Assembly (NCBI GenBank): GCA_027624955.1
Contig: JAQBTG010000036.1
Location: 1 to 41,766 of the forward strand
Source: Pseudomonadota bacterium
GTDB lineage: Bacteria; Pseudomonadota; Alphaproteobacteria; UBA828
Direction of reading: 5' to 3'
DNA length: 41,766 nt
Made by a program: the position numbers and the translations under genes. Of this stretch, positions 26,662-34,984 are shown piece by piece. Below the pieces are notes generated by a model. It was not told the origin of the DNA. It saw only the letters and a program-made list of their open reading frames with translations, and made no database searches. Within the stretch, counting starts at the first letter, position 1; every line of letters begins with the position of its first letter.

Positions 26662-27561
26662 ATGAGCAAGAAAATCGGATTCATCGGTCTCGGCACTATG
26701 GGCAAAGTCATGTCGCGCCGCTTGATGGCTGCAGATTATTCCCTCACCGTTTGGAACCGCACTAAAGAAAACGGCGAAGAGCTGGTCAAAGAGGGCGCCA
26801 CCTGGGCGAACACGCCGAAAGAGGTCGCCGCTGCCTGCGATATCGTCTTCACAATGACCAGCGACGCTGCGGCCTCGGAAGAAGTGATCTGCGGCCCGAA
26901 CGGGGTACTGGAAGGCGCGCATCCGGGATTGATCGTCATCGATTCCGCGAGCATTGCGCCCGAAGCCTCGCAGGCCAATGCAGCGCGCGCCGAAGCGGCG
27001 GGCGTGGCGCTTCTCGATGCGCCGGTCTCCGGTGGGCCGAAGGTGGCGGAGAACGGCGCGCTTGGCATCATGGTCGGCGGCCCGGAAGCTGCCTTTAAAG
27101 AGACCGAGCCGGTGCTGAATGAACTCGGCAAGATGGTGCTCTATACCGGCGCCAGCGGCAACGGCACGACGCTCAAGCTGATCGCCAATCTGGTCATGGG
27201 CGTGACCATTCAGGCCTGTGCCGAAGCGCTGGTGCTCGCCGCCAAGATAGGCATTCCGCCGCAGACGGTCATCGATATCACCTCGCTGCCCGGCACCGGC
27301 CCGCAAACCGGCGCCATGGCGACACGAGGCCCCAGAATGATCGCGCAGAATTTCTTCCCGCCGCATTTCTCCACCAACAATATGGACAAGGACCTGACCG
27401 GCGCCATCCGCCTCGGTGAGAAATACGGCGTGTCCCTGCCAACCACCAGTGCGGCGCGGGAGATGCTGCGCGCAGTCAAATCGCAGGGCAACGGCCATAT
27501 CGATTCGAGCGCGGTGGTGACCATACTCGAAGCCATGGCAGATACCTCGGTCGCGAAATAA
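26662..27561 (+). CDS. Beta-hydroxyacid dehydrogenase family (3-hydroxyisobutyrate/tartronate semialdehyde-type) NAD(P)-dependent oxidoreductase
   Basis: This 299-residue oxidoreductase has the Rossmann signature GFIGLGTMG at 6-14, the substrate-binding block DAPVSGG at 119-125, the catalytic lysine K172 in TTLKLIANL, and the cofactor-side block MDKDL near 240. These are the hallmarks of 3-hydroxyisobutyrate and tartronate-semialdehyde reductases and related 2-hydroxyacid dehydrogenases; the exact substrate is not certain. Glyoxylate released from allantoate or ureidoglycolate feeds tartronate semialdehyde, so a tartronate semialdehyde reductase role would fit the ureide locus, but no glyoxylate carboligase is adjacent. 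It starts a rightward group with ridA 25 bp downstream. Confidence 0.85.
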   Translation: MSKKIGFIGLGTMGKVMSRRLMAADYSLTVWNRTKENGEELVKEGATWANTPKEVAAACDIVFTMTSDAAASEEVICGPNGVLEGAHPGLIVIDSASIAPEASQANAARAEAAGVALLDAPVSGGPKVAENGALGIMVGGPEAAFKETEPVLNELGKMVLYTGASGNGTTLKLIANLVMGVTIQACAEALVLAAKIGIPPQTVIDITSLPGTGPQTGAMATRGPRMIAQNFFPPHFSTNNMDKDLTGAIRLGEKYGVSLPTTSAAREMLRAVKSQGNGHIDSSAVVTILEAMADTSVAK

Positions 27562-27586
27562 ACCGCTCGCAAAGGAGAACAGGAAA

Positions 27587-27967
27587 ATGGCAAAAACAAA
27601 ATTGACCCCGAAGAGCTGGATTCCCGCCGGGCCCTATAGCCTGGGAACGCAGGTCGGAAATTTCGCCTTCCTATCTGGCCAGATCGCCATCGCCAATGAC
27701 GGCTCGGTCATCGGCGGCGCCGACGTCAAGGCACAGACCGAAGTGGTGATCGACAAGATCGTGGAAATTCTCGCCGAGGCCGGCATGGGCCTGGACGATG
27801 TCGTGCAGACCACCGTCTATTTGCAGAGCCTCGACGATTATGCCGGCATGAATGAAGTTTATTCGGCGCGCTTCCAGGAGCCGTATCCGGCGCGCGCGAC
27901 GGTGCGGGCGGATCTCGCCGGCGCCGGCCTGCTGGTAGAAATCTCGGCCATCGCCGGGCGCTCTTGA
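27587..27967 (+). CDS. RidA family (YjgF/YER057c/UK114) protein
   Basis: This 126-residue protein is a RidA-family member, a trimeric enzyme that hydrolyses reactive enamine/imine intermediates to keto acids and ammonia. The diagnostic arginine R103 in PYPARATVRADL and the glutamate E118 in LLVEISAIA are present, as is the FLSGQIAI segment. RidA relatives are common in amine, pyrimidine and nitrogen-heterocycle catabolic operons, where they clear unstable imines or carbamoyl intermediates. It lies 25 bp behind the dehydrogenase gene, with an AGGAGAACAGG ribosome-binding site, and is likely co-transcribed. Confidence 0.9.
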   Translation: MAKTKLTPKSWIPAGPYSLGTQVGNFAFLSGQIAIANDGSVIGGADVKAQTEVVIDKIVEILAEAGMGLDDVVQTTVYLQSLDDYAGMNEVYSARFQEPYPARATVRADLAGAGLLVEISAIAGRS

Positions 27968-28011
27968 AACGAGCCAAACTTGCCTGACCTTGTGGGTAGG
28001 CTAGCCCCGAT

Positions 28012-28719
28012 ATGACAAAAAAACCGGTCTTGATGCTGACCCATGTAACGGCCGGGGATGCCGGCGAGATGGCTGTGATCCTCGCCCGCCTGGGCCATCC
28101 GATAGAGACCCGGCGCCTTAACAAAGACGCGGCGCTGCCGGAAAATATTGAGGACTATGCCGGCATTGTTTCGTTTGGCGGGCCGGTCAGCGCCAATGAT
28201 GAACATCTCGATTATATCCGCGCTGAGCTCGACTGGATGCCGCGCGTGATGGCAAAGGGCACGCCGCTTCTCGGTGTTTGCCTCGGCGCACAGATTCTCG
28301 CCCGCAGCCTCGGCGCTAATGTCGCGCCGCACGTCGAGGGGCTTTATGAATTTGGATATTATCCGGTGACGCCGGTCGGCGATGGCGGTGAGTTGCAAAT
28401 GGACGCCCCGCTGCAAGTTTGTCACCGCCACGGCGAGGGTTTTGAACTGCCAGCGGGGGCACGCCTTCTGGCGGCGCGCGAGAGTTTCCCGCATCAGGCA
28501 TTCCGCTACGGTGCCGCCAGCTTTGCCCTGCAATTTCACCCTGAAGTAAACGATACGGTGCACCACGCTTGGCTCAATCGCCAGCCGCCACCAGTGGATT
28601 TAGCGCGCCGCGGCGCACAAAGCGTCACCGAGCAGATCCGCCTCCACACCAGCCATCACAAAGCTATGCATGCCTGGCTGCAAAAATTTCTGACCTACTG
28701 GCTGGCGCAAGGCAGATAA
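28012..28719 (+). CDS. Class I glutamine amidotransferase domain protein
   Basis: This 235-residue protein has a complete class I glutamine amidotransferase triad: nucleophile C90 in LLGVCLGAQ, H176 and E178 in LQFHPEVND. The FGGPVSAND block is the oxyanion strand. Stand-alone members of this type are annotated as GuaA-like or gamma-glutamyl hydrolase-like, and their acceptors are mostly unknown; gamma-glutamyl-putrescine-type hydrolysis is one known role for relatives. No synthetase domain is fused or adjacent. It follows ridA by 44 bp in the same direction and may be part of that group. Confidence 0.83.
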   Translation: MTKKPVLMLTHVTAGDAGEMAVILARLGHPIETRRLNKDAALPENIEDYAGIVSFGGPVSANDEHLDYIRAELDWMPRVMAKGTPLLGVCLGAQILARSLGANVAPHVEGLYEFGYYPVTPVGDGGELQMDAPLQVCHRHGEGFELPAGARLLAARESFPHQAFRYGAASFALQFHPEVNDTVHHAWLNRQPPPVDLARRGAQSVTEQIRLHTSHHKAMHAWLQKFLTYWLAQGR

Positions 28720-28848
28720 CATCATGCGTTGCGGGCAAATGCACAAAATTCTTATGGATTATCGCTGCGTTCTGGAAAATGATGTGGTGCGCGCGCGTTG
28801 GGGCGATCCACTTAAAATTCAACAGGCGACAGGAAGCAGGGCCGCGGC

Positions 28849-29889
28849 ATGATATTTCGCCAGCTTTTCCACCAGGAGACGGGCACCTACACTTATCTTC
28901 TTGCCAGCCGCAAAGGCGGCGAGGCGCTGCTCATCGACGGCGTCCTAGATCGCGCCGACCGGTATGTGCAGCTTCTGGCCGAGCTCGACCTTAAGCTGGT
29001 GAAGGTGATCGACACTCATGTACATGCCGATCATATAACCGCCATGGGCGAGCTGCGCGACCGGACCAAATGCGTGACCGTGATGGGCGCTCAAGCGCCG
29101 ATCGATGTTGTCTCCATGCGGGTTGACGACGGCGACATGGTGACCATCGAGGGTATCCAGTTGGAAGCGCTCTACACGCCGGGCCACACCGTCGATTCCT
29201 ATTGCTTCCGAATGGCCGACCGCGTCTTTACTGGCGATACGCTGCTGATCCGCGGCAGTGGGCGCACCGATTTTCAAGGCGGCGATTCGCGCGCCGCATA
29301 TGAGTCAATTTTCACCAAACTCCTGACCTTGCCTGGCGACACACTCGTCTATCCTGGGCATGATTATAAGGGCGATACGGTCAGTACCATCGCCGAGGAA
29401 AAGGCGTTTAATCCGCGCCTGCAGGTCGCGAGCGCTGATGAATATGCCGACATCATGGACAATCTCAATCTGGCCAATCCCAAGATGATGGATGTCGCCG
29501 TGCCGGCCAACATCGCCATGGGCCTTGGTCAGAGCGATGCCGAGCATCCCGATTGGGCGCTCACAGTTGGTCAGTTGATGGCCCGGCAGGAGAGCAGCGA
29601 ATTCGCACTGGTGGATTTGCGCGAGGATAGCGAGCGCGCCGCCAACGGTCAGATCCCCGGTTCCGTCCATGCACCCTACGGCCGGTTAGAGAATCTCATC
29701 GGCGCCGGCGGCCTGCTGCACGGCATGGCCGCCGCAGGCACCAAGCCGCTGATCTATTACTGCGCCTACGGCGAACGCTCCGCGATGGCGGTGCACGCGT
29801 CGCAGGAGGCCGGCCTGGAGAATGTCAGCCATCTGGTCGGCGGCATCGCCGCCTGGGTAGAAGCCGGCGGCCCGATCGAGAAAGTTTAG
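28849..29889 (+). CDS. ETHE1-type persulfide dioxygenase fused to a rhodanese domain
   Basis: This 346-residue protein has two domains. Residues 1 to about 240 form an MBL-fold persulfide dioxygenase of ETHE1 type, with THVHADHIT at 56-64, H113 in PGHTVDS, D130 in FTGDTLLIRGSGRTDFQGGD and H171 in YPGHDYKG. ETHE1 oxidises glutathione persulfide to sulfite using one iron atom. Residues from about 245 form a rhodanese domain with the catalytic cysteine C305 in YYCAYGERSAMA, which can return sulfur to or take it from thiosulfate. Such fusions are known in bacteria for sulfide detoxification. The ATG at 28849 has a GGAAGCAGGG ribosome-binding site. No sulfide:quinone oxidoreductase is in the window. 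Confidence 0.88.
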   Translation: MIFRQLFHQETGTYTYLLASRKGGEALLIDGVLDRADRYVQLLAELDLKLVKVIDTHVHADHITAMGELRDRTKCVTVMGAQAPIDVVSMRVDDGDMVTIEGIQLEALYTPGHTVDSYCFRMADRVFTGDTLLIRGSGRTDFQGGDSRAAYESIFTKLLTLPGDTLVYPGHDYKGDTVSTIAEEKAFNPRLQVASADEYADIMDNLNLANPKMMDVAVPANIAMGLGQSDAEHPDWALTVGQLMARQESSEFALVDLREDSERAANGQIPGSVHAPYGRLENLIGAGGLLHGMAAAGTKPLIYYCAYGERSAMAVHASQEAGLENVSHLVGGIAAWVEAGGPIEKV

Positions 29890-29906
29890 GCGATAGGCTA
29901 CATCAC

Positions 29907-30146
29907 TTATCCGACGCTCCAGGCGCCGGTGCGCTTGTTCACCTCGGCCGTTTTAATGACCTCGCCGTCCAACGACAGGATATCGGCGCGGAGGAAATCT
30001 GCGCCCCACGCGCGGATCGCGCCGACCTTGCGGTCCTTGCGCCCTTCTTCGCGAAAGCGTGTCTCCAATATTTGCCGCACATCCTCCGCCGACAAATCCT
30101 CCTTGGCCGGCGTGACATAGGTAAAAAGATCGAAGAATTGAATCAT
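29907..30146 (-). CDS. Small hypothetical protein
   Basis: This 79-residue protein is not recognised. It contains no membrane segment or signal peptide, and begins MIQFFDLFTYVTPAKEDLS. A helix rich in charged residues (SAEDVRQILETRFREEGRKD) is followed by two predicted strands (GAIRAWGADFLRADILSLDG, VIKTAEVNKRTGAW). The ATG at 30146 is preceded by GGGAG and is preferred over an upstream ATG at 30176 that lacks a good site. It is antisense to neither neighbour, lying between the persulfide dioxygenase and the EamA transporter, and convergent with the former. Confidence 0.6.
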   Translation of the reverse strand: MIQFFDLFTYVTPAKEDLSAEDVRQILETRFREEGRKDRKVGAIRAWGADFLRADILSLDGEVIKTAEVNKRTGAWSVG

Positions 30147-30217
30147 CGTGCTCCCGCCTGCCTGGCATTCTGTCATGCCATCGGCGGCGCACCTTGACCT
30201 CGATCAAGCGCGGCCCC

Positions 30218-31192
30218 TCAAGCTTTATGTTCGCGCACGCCGTAGCGCTGGGTCAGCCAGACGCCGGCAAGGATGATGATGCAGCCTGCGCCCTGCAGCG
30301 GCCCGAGTGCCTCGGCGAGGATGATCCAGCCAAGAATGGCGGCAATAACCGGCTCGCCGAGAAAGGCGACCGAGGTAAACGACGCCGGCAAATGGGCCAG
30401 CGCGTAAGCCGCCAATCCCTGACCGAGCACATGAACGATGAGCGCTAAGCCGATAATCATCGACCAGCCCAACAGGCTGGCCGACATAAAGCCCTCGCCG
30501 GTGAGGAGCGCCGCCAGCAACAGGCCGGGCAGGCTAAAGAGACCGCTCCAGAACATGATGGCGCCGGTCGGCAGCCTGCTTCGGAGGTGCTTGATAGTGA
30601 GCAGATAGGAGCCGAAGAAAAAGGCGGTGACGATGCCGAACGCATCGCCGAGTAAATCTCCGCCGCCCAATGCGATCGAGGCGCCGAGCAGACAGCCGCC
30701 GCCGACCACAGTTAGAGCAAAGCCGGCGAGAAAGCCGCGGCTGATGCGCTCACCGAAGAACAGCCAGGCCCCGAGAATGACGAAGATCGGCGACGAGCAG
30801 GCGAAGAACGTCGAATTGGCGACATTGGTCAGCGTGATCGACCAATGCCAAAACACCAGATCGCCCGACCAGAACAACCCCGAGAGCGCCAACAACAACC
30901 AATCGGCAAGGCGAATCTGGCGCACCATCGCAGTCCCCACAAGCGCTGGCCGAGCGCTCGGCGCGGTGGACCGGCGCTCAAGGCCGAGCCATAGCAGCAG
31001 AAACGGCAGCGCGAAGGCGACCCGATAAAGCGCTGTGGCGTTCGGGCCGAGATCGGACAGGCGCATAAATATGGGCGCAAATCCAACACTAGCAATGCCC
31101 ACCGCCAGGGCGACAAGGGCAAGGCGCGTGGTCCGCGGTGCGGGCAAAGAGGGGGTCGTAATGGCGTGCTCCTGGGTGACTGGCGCTGACAA
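30218..31192 (-). CDS. EamA (DMT) family transporter
   Basis: This 324-residue membrane protein has the two tandem EamA units of the drug/metabolite transporter superfamily, with about ten hydrophobic segments. The first unit shows LALVALAVGIASVGFAPIFMRLSDLG, and the second shows GLALIVHVLGQGLAAYALAHLPASFTSVAFLGEPVIAAILGW, a typical EamA motif with a conserved glutamate-proline. Members export amino acids, purines or drugs. The small hypothetical gene follows it, about 72 bp further along in the same direction. Substrate unknown. Confidence 0.88.
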   Translation of the reverse strand: MSAPVTQEHAITTPSLPAPRTTRLALVALAVGIASVGFAPIFMRLSDLGPNATALYRVAFALPFLLLWLGLERRSTAPSARPALVGTAMVRQIRLADWLLLALSGLFWSGDLVFWHWSITLTNVANSTFFACSSPIFVILGAWLFFGERISRGFLAGFALTVVGGGCLLGASIALGGGDLLGDAFGIVTAFFFGSYLLTIKHLRSRLPTGAIMFWSGLFSLPGLLLAALLTGEGFMSASLLGWSMIIGLALIVHVLGQGLAAYALAHLPASFTSVAFLGEPVIAAILGWIILAEALGPLQGAGCIIILAGVWLTQRYGVREHKA

Positions 31193-31311
31193 CCGGCGCA
31201 GCGCGCCGGAGCCCTAAAAGTCTATCGTTTGCCGCGCCCGCTGGCCATGCTGGCGCTCGGCGCGCCGCGTCCGCTATATTGCCCCAGCGCTCAGCGGCAA
31301 GGGGAGTTTCG

Positions 31312-32424
31312 ATGAAGTTCGGCATGTTCATGATGCCTGTGAATGATCACAAGCGTGACACGCACACGGTGCTCAAAGAGGATGTTGAAGTCGCGGTCGA
31401 ATGCGACCGTCTCGGCTTCGATGAATTCTGGATTGGCGAGCATTACACCACTCTGTCTGAGCCGGTTTCCTGCCCGTTCATGTTTCTCGCCAACCTGATC
31501 GCGCGGACGGAGAAGATCAAACTCTGCACCGGCGTGGTCAATTTGCCGCAGCGTCATCCGGCGCAGGTCGCCGCCCATGCCTCGTTGCTCGATCATCTGA
31601 GCGATGGCCGCCTGGTGTTGGGCGTCTCGCCCGGCGGACTGGTGAGCGATTTCGAGATGTTCGGTGTCACCGACGTGCAAGTGCGGCGCGAAATGGCCAG
31701 CGAATGCATCGATACGGTGCTCAAGCTGTGGGCGCAGCGCCCGCCCTACAATATTTCCGGCAAATATTGGAACATCCGTCTCGACGAGCATTTCTATCCC
31801 GATCTCGGCGTCGGCGAGATTATTAAACCCTACCAACACCCGCATCCGCCGTTGGTCGCCTCCGCCATGAGCCATAATTCCGGCAGCGTCCACACCGCCG
31901 CCATCAAAGGCTGGGGCGTGATCTCGGCCAATTTTGTCCCGACCGCCACCATCAAGAGCCATTGGGACGGCTTCAGCGCATCCTGCAGGGAAGTCGGGCG
32001 CATTCCTGAGCCCGCCGATTGGCGTGTCGCGCGCACCATCTTCGTCGCGCCCGACGATGATGAGGCCAAGGATTATGCGCTGAGCCCGGATGGCCCATTC
32101 GCCCATTATTTCGGCTATCTGGTGGAGCTCATCCGGCGCGCTGAATTCCACGCCATCATGAAGAGTTCGCCCGATATGCCGGACGACGCGGTGACCGCCG
32201 AATATGCCTGCGAAAATTTTATCATCGCCGGCAGCCCGGACAGCGTCGCCGAGCAGCTCTTAGCGCTGCGCGAAGAAATCGGCCCGTTTGGCACCATCTT
32301 GATGACCGCCGCCGATTTGCAGGGCCCTGTGCACAAGCCGAAGCTGATGGCGTCGATGGACCTGATGGCCAACGCGGTGATGCCGAAACTGCGCGCGGCG
32401 CTCGGCGACGAGGCCGCCGTCTAA
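31312..32424 (+). CDS. LLM-class (luciferase-like) FMN-dependent oxidoreductase
   Basis: This 370-residue flavin-dependent monooxygenase belongs to the bacterial luciferase-like family. Visible signatures include the N-terminal MKFGMFMMPVN, the GFDEFWIGEHYTT block, the IKLCTGVVNLPQRHPAQVAAHASLLDHLSDGRLVLGVSPGG region that binds the FMN phosphate, and a C-terminal IIAGSPDSVAEQLLALREEIGPFG segment. Relatives include limonene 1,2-monooxygenase, alkanesulfonate and nitrilotriacetate monooxygenases; which substrate applies here is not clear, and a separate flavin reductase would be needed. The ATG at 31312 has GGGGAG just upstream. The desaturase gene starts 37 bp after its stop in the same direction. 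Confidence 0.87.
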   Translation: MKFGMFMMPVNDHKRDTHTVLKEDVEVAVECDRLGFDEFWIGEHYTTLSEPVSCPFMFLANLIARTEKIKLCTGVVNLPQRHPAQVAAHASLLDHLSDGRLVLGVSPGGLVSDFEMFGVTDVQVRREMASECIDTVLKLWAQRPPYNISGKYWNIRLDEHFYPDLGVGEIIKPYQHPHPPLVASAMSHNSGSVHTAAIKGWGVISANFVPTATIKSHWDGFSASCREVGRIPEPADWRVARTIFVAPDDDEAKDYALSPDGPFAHYFGYLVELIRRAEFHAIMKSSPDMPDDAVTAEYACENFIIAGSPDSVAEQLLALREEIGPFGTILMTAADLQGPVHKPKLMASMDLMANAVMPKLRAALGDEAAV

Positions 32425-32461
32425 GGGGCGGTCGCCCCGGCACGCGGTCGTCGGGTCAGAC

Positions 32462-33361
32462 ATGGATGAAGCATTCGCCGAGAAACTGGATCGCGACACG
32501 CTCCGCGCGTTGAGCCAGCGCTCCGATATCAAAGGCCTGGTGCGGCTGTTTAGCCACTTCTCTCTGTTGGCAGCGTTGGCGGTCGGGATCGCTGTCGTGC
32601 CGCTTAGTCTGTGGCTGGTGCCGCTATTCGCAGTCTATGGCGCGCTGTTGATTTTCCTTTTCGCGCCACAGCATGAGGCGATCCACCGCACCGCCTTCCG
32701 CGCGCACTGGCTGAACGATGGCGTGGCGCTGTTGGCCGGCGCGGTGCTGGTGCTGCCGCCAGGCTATTTCCGCGAATTCCATTTCGCTCACCACCGCCAT
32801 ACTCAAGATGCTGCGCTCGATCCGGAACTCGCCTCTGCCAAGCCATCTAATTTGGGCGCCTATCTATGGCTGATCTCCGGCTTGCCCTATTGGCGCGAGC
32901 GCATCACCACCACAGTCCGTCACGCCTTTGGGCGCGTGGAGGAAACTTTCATCGCCCCGCGCAAACGCCGCCAAATCATGCGCGAAGCACGGCTCTATCT
33001 GCTTCTCTATGGCGCCGTTATCGCTGCCTCGCTGGCGGCGGGAAGTTTGGCCATCGCGTTCTATTGGCTGGCCCCGGCGCTCTTAGGCCAGCCGGCACTC
33101 CGCCTTTTACTCCTGGCCGAGCATGGCGGCTGCCCCCGCGTTGCCGATATGCTGAAAAACTCCCGCACCACGCGGAGCAACGCCTTCGTCCGCTGGTTCG
33201 CTTGGAACATGCCCTATCACGCCGAACACCACGCCTATCCGGGCCTGCCGTTCCATGCCTTGCCGGCAGCGCATGGCCATTTGGCCGCGGCCATCGAAAC
33301 CCAGTCTGGCGGCTATCTCGCGGTGAACTGGGGGATGATGAAGGCGATCATGGCTCGATAG
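32462..33361 (+). CDS. Membrane fatty acid desaturase family protein
   Basis: This 299-residue membrane di-iron enzyme shows the three histidine boxes of acyl-lipid desaturases and related hydroxylases: HEAIH at 71-75, HFAHHRH at 107-113 and HAEHH at 253-257. Hydrophobic pairs flank each box, as expected for four membrane segments. Fatty acid desaturases, beta-carotene ketolases and alkane hydroxylase-like enzymes share this frame, so the substrate is not certain. The start lacks a strong ribosome-binding site, and the gene may be translated from the same transcript as the luciferase-like gene upstream. A 6-bp hairpin without a T tract follows its stop, then the second copy of the repeat. Confidence 0.8.
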   Translation: MDEAFAEKLDRDTLRALSQRSDIKGLVRLFSHFSLLAALAVGIAVVPLSLWLVPLFAVYGALLIFLFAPQHEAIHRTAFRAHWLNDGVALLAGAVLVLPPGYFREFHFAHHRHTQDAALDPELASAKPSNLGAYLWLISGLPYWRERITTTVRHAFGRVEETFIAPRKRRQIMREARLYLLLYGAVIAASLAAGSLAIAFYWLAPALLGQPALRLLLLAEHGGCPRVADMLKNSRTTRSNAFVRWFAWNMPYHAEHHAYPGLPFHALPAAHGHLAAAIETQSGGYLAVNWGMMKAIMAR

Positions 33362-33380
33362 GGCGGAGCCCGCCCACCCC

Positions 33381-33529
33381 GCGAACGACCCCGTAAAAAA
33401 CTTCCCAAAACGGAACCACCCCCGGAATGCTTTTTGCATTCCGGCAAGCGCGACCGCGCGTCCGGGTTAATACGAGGTAGCCAAGGGAGCGGAGGGGACC
33501 GCCCGGCGTTTGAGGGGCCAAACAGAAAA
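33381..33529 (+). repeat. Dispersed intergenic repeat, copy 2 of 3 (about 145 bp)
   Basis: The 64-bp core at 33422-33485 begins with the palindromic stem CCGGAATGC / GCATTCCGG with a T5 loop and ends TACGAGGTAGCCAAG. It differs from copy 1 at about five core positions, three of them in the loop region. The left flank (from GCGAACGACC) aligns with the other copies less well. The tail CCAAACAGAAAA ends in an A run next to the weak terminator of gmaS. The element lies downstream of the desaturase gene. Confidence 0.88.
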
Positions 33530-33541
33530 GCGCCTCGCGCT
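33526..33541 (-). terminator. Weak rho-independent terminator downstream of gmaS
   Basis: On the minus strand AGCGC-GAG-GCGCT (five pairs, three-base loop) is followed by TTTTCTG, about 55 bp beyond the gmaS stop. The T tract is the complement of the A run that ends repeat copy 2. The short stem makes it weak. Confidence 0.35.
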
Positions 33542-33594
33542 CGGTTCGCTCCTTCTCCCCAACCCCTCTTCCCCGCTGCGGAAGAAGGGCTTAT

Positions 33595-34941
33595 CTAATA
33601 AAGCTCGATATATTCGTCGCTTTCCCACTGGCTGACATGGTCGTTGAAGCGCGCCAATTCGTAGCGTTTCACCGTGGTAAACACATCGACGAACTCCTGG
33701 CCCAACAGGCCGCACAGCGCCTTATCGGCATTGAGCAGATTTAGCGCTTCATCGAGCGAAGCCGGGAAGGGCGGCAGGCCGGTATCATCCTCGCTCGGCC
33801 CGTCGCTTTGGCGCCCCAGTTTGCGCTTTTCCTTGAGGCCCAAGAGCCCGCAGGCAAGCGTGCCGGCAGCGGTGAGATAGGGGTTGCTCAGCGCTGACGC
33901 GGCGCGCATTTCGACATGCATCGCTTTTGAGCCGGGAGATTTGATGCGCACCATGGCGCTGCGGTCTTCCGCGCCCCATGAGATGTTGGACGGCGCAAAC
34001 GTATTTGGTCTCAGCCGCCGGTAGCAATTGGGCGTCGGGTTGAACAGCGCCATGCAAGCGGCGCCGTGATCGATGATGCCTTGCACGAAATAGCGCAGCG
34101 TATCCGACATCGTGTCTGGCTTGCTGTTGTCGATGAACGCGCCACCGCCGCCTTTTTTGTGCACCAGGCTGAGATGATAATGGCAGCCCGAGCCGGCGCT
34201 GCCGGCGAATGGCTTGGTCATGAAGGTGGCGATCTGCCCGGCCTGGTGGACGATCTCCTTCAGGCTGTTCTTGAAAGTATAGGCGTTGTCGGCGCCGGCC
34301 ATGCCTTCGACATGGCTATAGACCAGCTCATATTGCGACGGCGCATATTCGGCGTTGGCGGTGAGCATCGGAATGCCGGCGGCGCGCAAATAATCGACCG
34401 CCTGGCGGATCACCGGGAGCTGCTCGTTACGAAGATTATTGAAAATATGAACGCCGTCGAATAACGGCTTTCGGGTCTCGCGGTCGAGCACGAAAAACTC
34501 ATACTCATGGCTCATCACCGCCTTGAAACCGAGCTTGTCCAGGCGCTTCAGCATCTCGCGCATGACATAGCGCGGCGCGGCGCGCAGCGGCTCACCCGGC
34601 GCCCATTGGGTGTCGCAAATAACCCGCGCGGTGTTCTCGATCCACGGCACCGGGGCCAGCGAGGCGAAATCCGGGATCAGCGTTTGATCGCGGTAATTTA
34701 CCTCTTCGTTGTAGCGCGAACCCGGTACGACCTGCGAGGCGCTGTCGAGCGCGACGACGCCGCCATACATGTTGACGCCGTCGCGGGCGAACTGCGCGAA
34801 CCACTCGATCGGTACTTGTTTGGAGCGCGCCGAGCCATGCAGGTCAGGCAGCTCAAAGCGCACATGCTCGACGCCGGCGCGGCGGAGCTTGGCGAGAATC
34901 TTATCGACCCGGTCCCCGGATTTGCCCTTTGCCTGCGCCAT
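33595..34941 (-). CDS. gmaS: Glutamine synthetase-family protein, gamma-glutamylmethylamide synthetase (GmaS/GlnT type)
   Basis: This 448-residue enzyme is a glutamine-synthetase fold ligase. Seen are the N-terminal beta-grasp region (VEHVRFELPDLHGSARSKQVP), metal-binding glutamates in MSHEYEFFVLD and in NAEYAPSQYELVY, the GSGCHYHLSL strand, and the RRLRPNTFAPSNISWG and RSAMVRIKSPGSKAMHVEMRAASALSNPY blocks. It resembles the GlnT/GmaS branch rather than GlnA. GmaS ligates methylamine to glutamate with ATP, giving gamma-glutamylmethylamide, which feeds N-methylglutamate synthase. The position directly after mgsABC, in the same direction with 43 bp gap and an AAGGAG ribosome-binding site, strongly supports that role. 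A nitrogen-assimilation GlnT role cannot be excluded from sequence alone. Confidence 0.82.
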   Translation of the reverse strand: MAQAKGKSGDRVDKILAKLRRAGVEHVRFELPDLHGSARSKQVPIEWFAQFARDGVNMYGGVVALDSASQVVPGSRYNEEVNYRDQTLIPDFASLAPVPWIENTARVICDTQWAPGEPLRAAPRYVMREMLKRLDKLGFKAVMSHEYEFFVLDRETRKPLFDGVHIFNNLRNEQLPVIRQAVDYLRAAGIPMLTANAEYAPSQYELVYSHVEGMAGADNAYTFKNSLKEIVHQAGQIATFMTKPFAGSAGSGCHYHLSLVHKKGGGGAFIDNSKPDTMSDTLRYFVQGIIDHGAACMALFNPTPNCYRRLRPNTFAPSNISWGAEDRSAMVRIKSPGSKAMHVEMRAASALSNPYLTAAGTLACGLLGLKEKRKLGRQSDGPSEDDTGLPPFPASLDEALNLLNADKALCGLLGQEFVDVFTTVKRYELARFNDHVSQWESDEYIELY

Positions 34942-34984
34942 GTTGCGCTCCTTCGTTAGGTGAGGCGGTCGTTTGGTTAGTCGG

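Noticed and set aside
26641-27498. Leftward frame of 285 codons antisense to the dehydrogenase
   Set aside because: The sense strand has complete Rossmann and catalytic motifs; the antisense product is not recognisable.
33361-33375. Hairpin GGGCGG-AGC-CCGCCC after the desaturase stop codon
   Set aside because: No T tract follows, so intrinsic termination is not supported.
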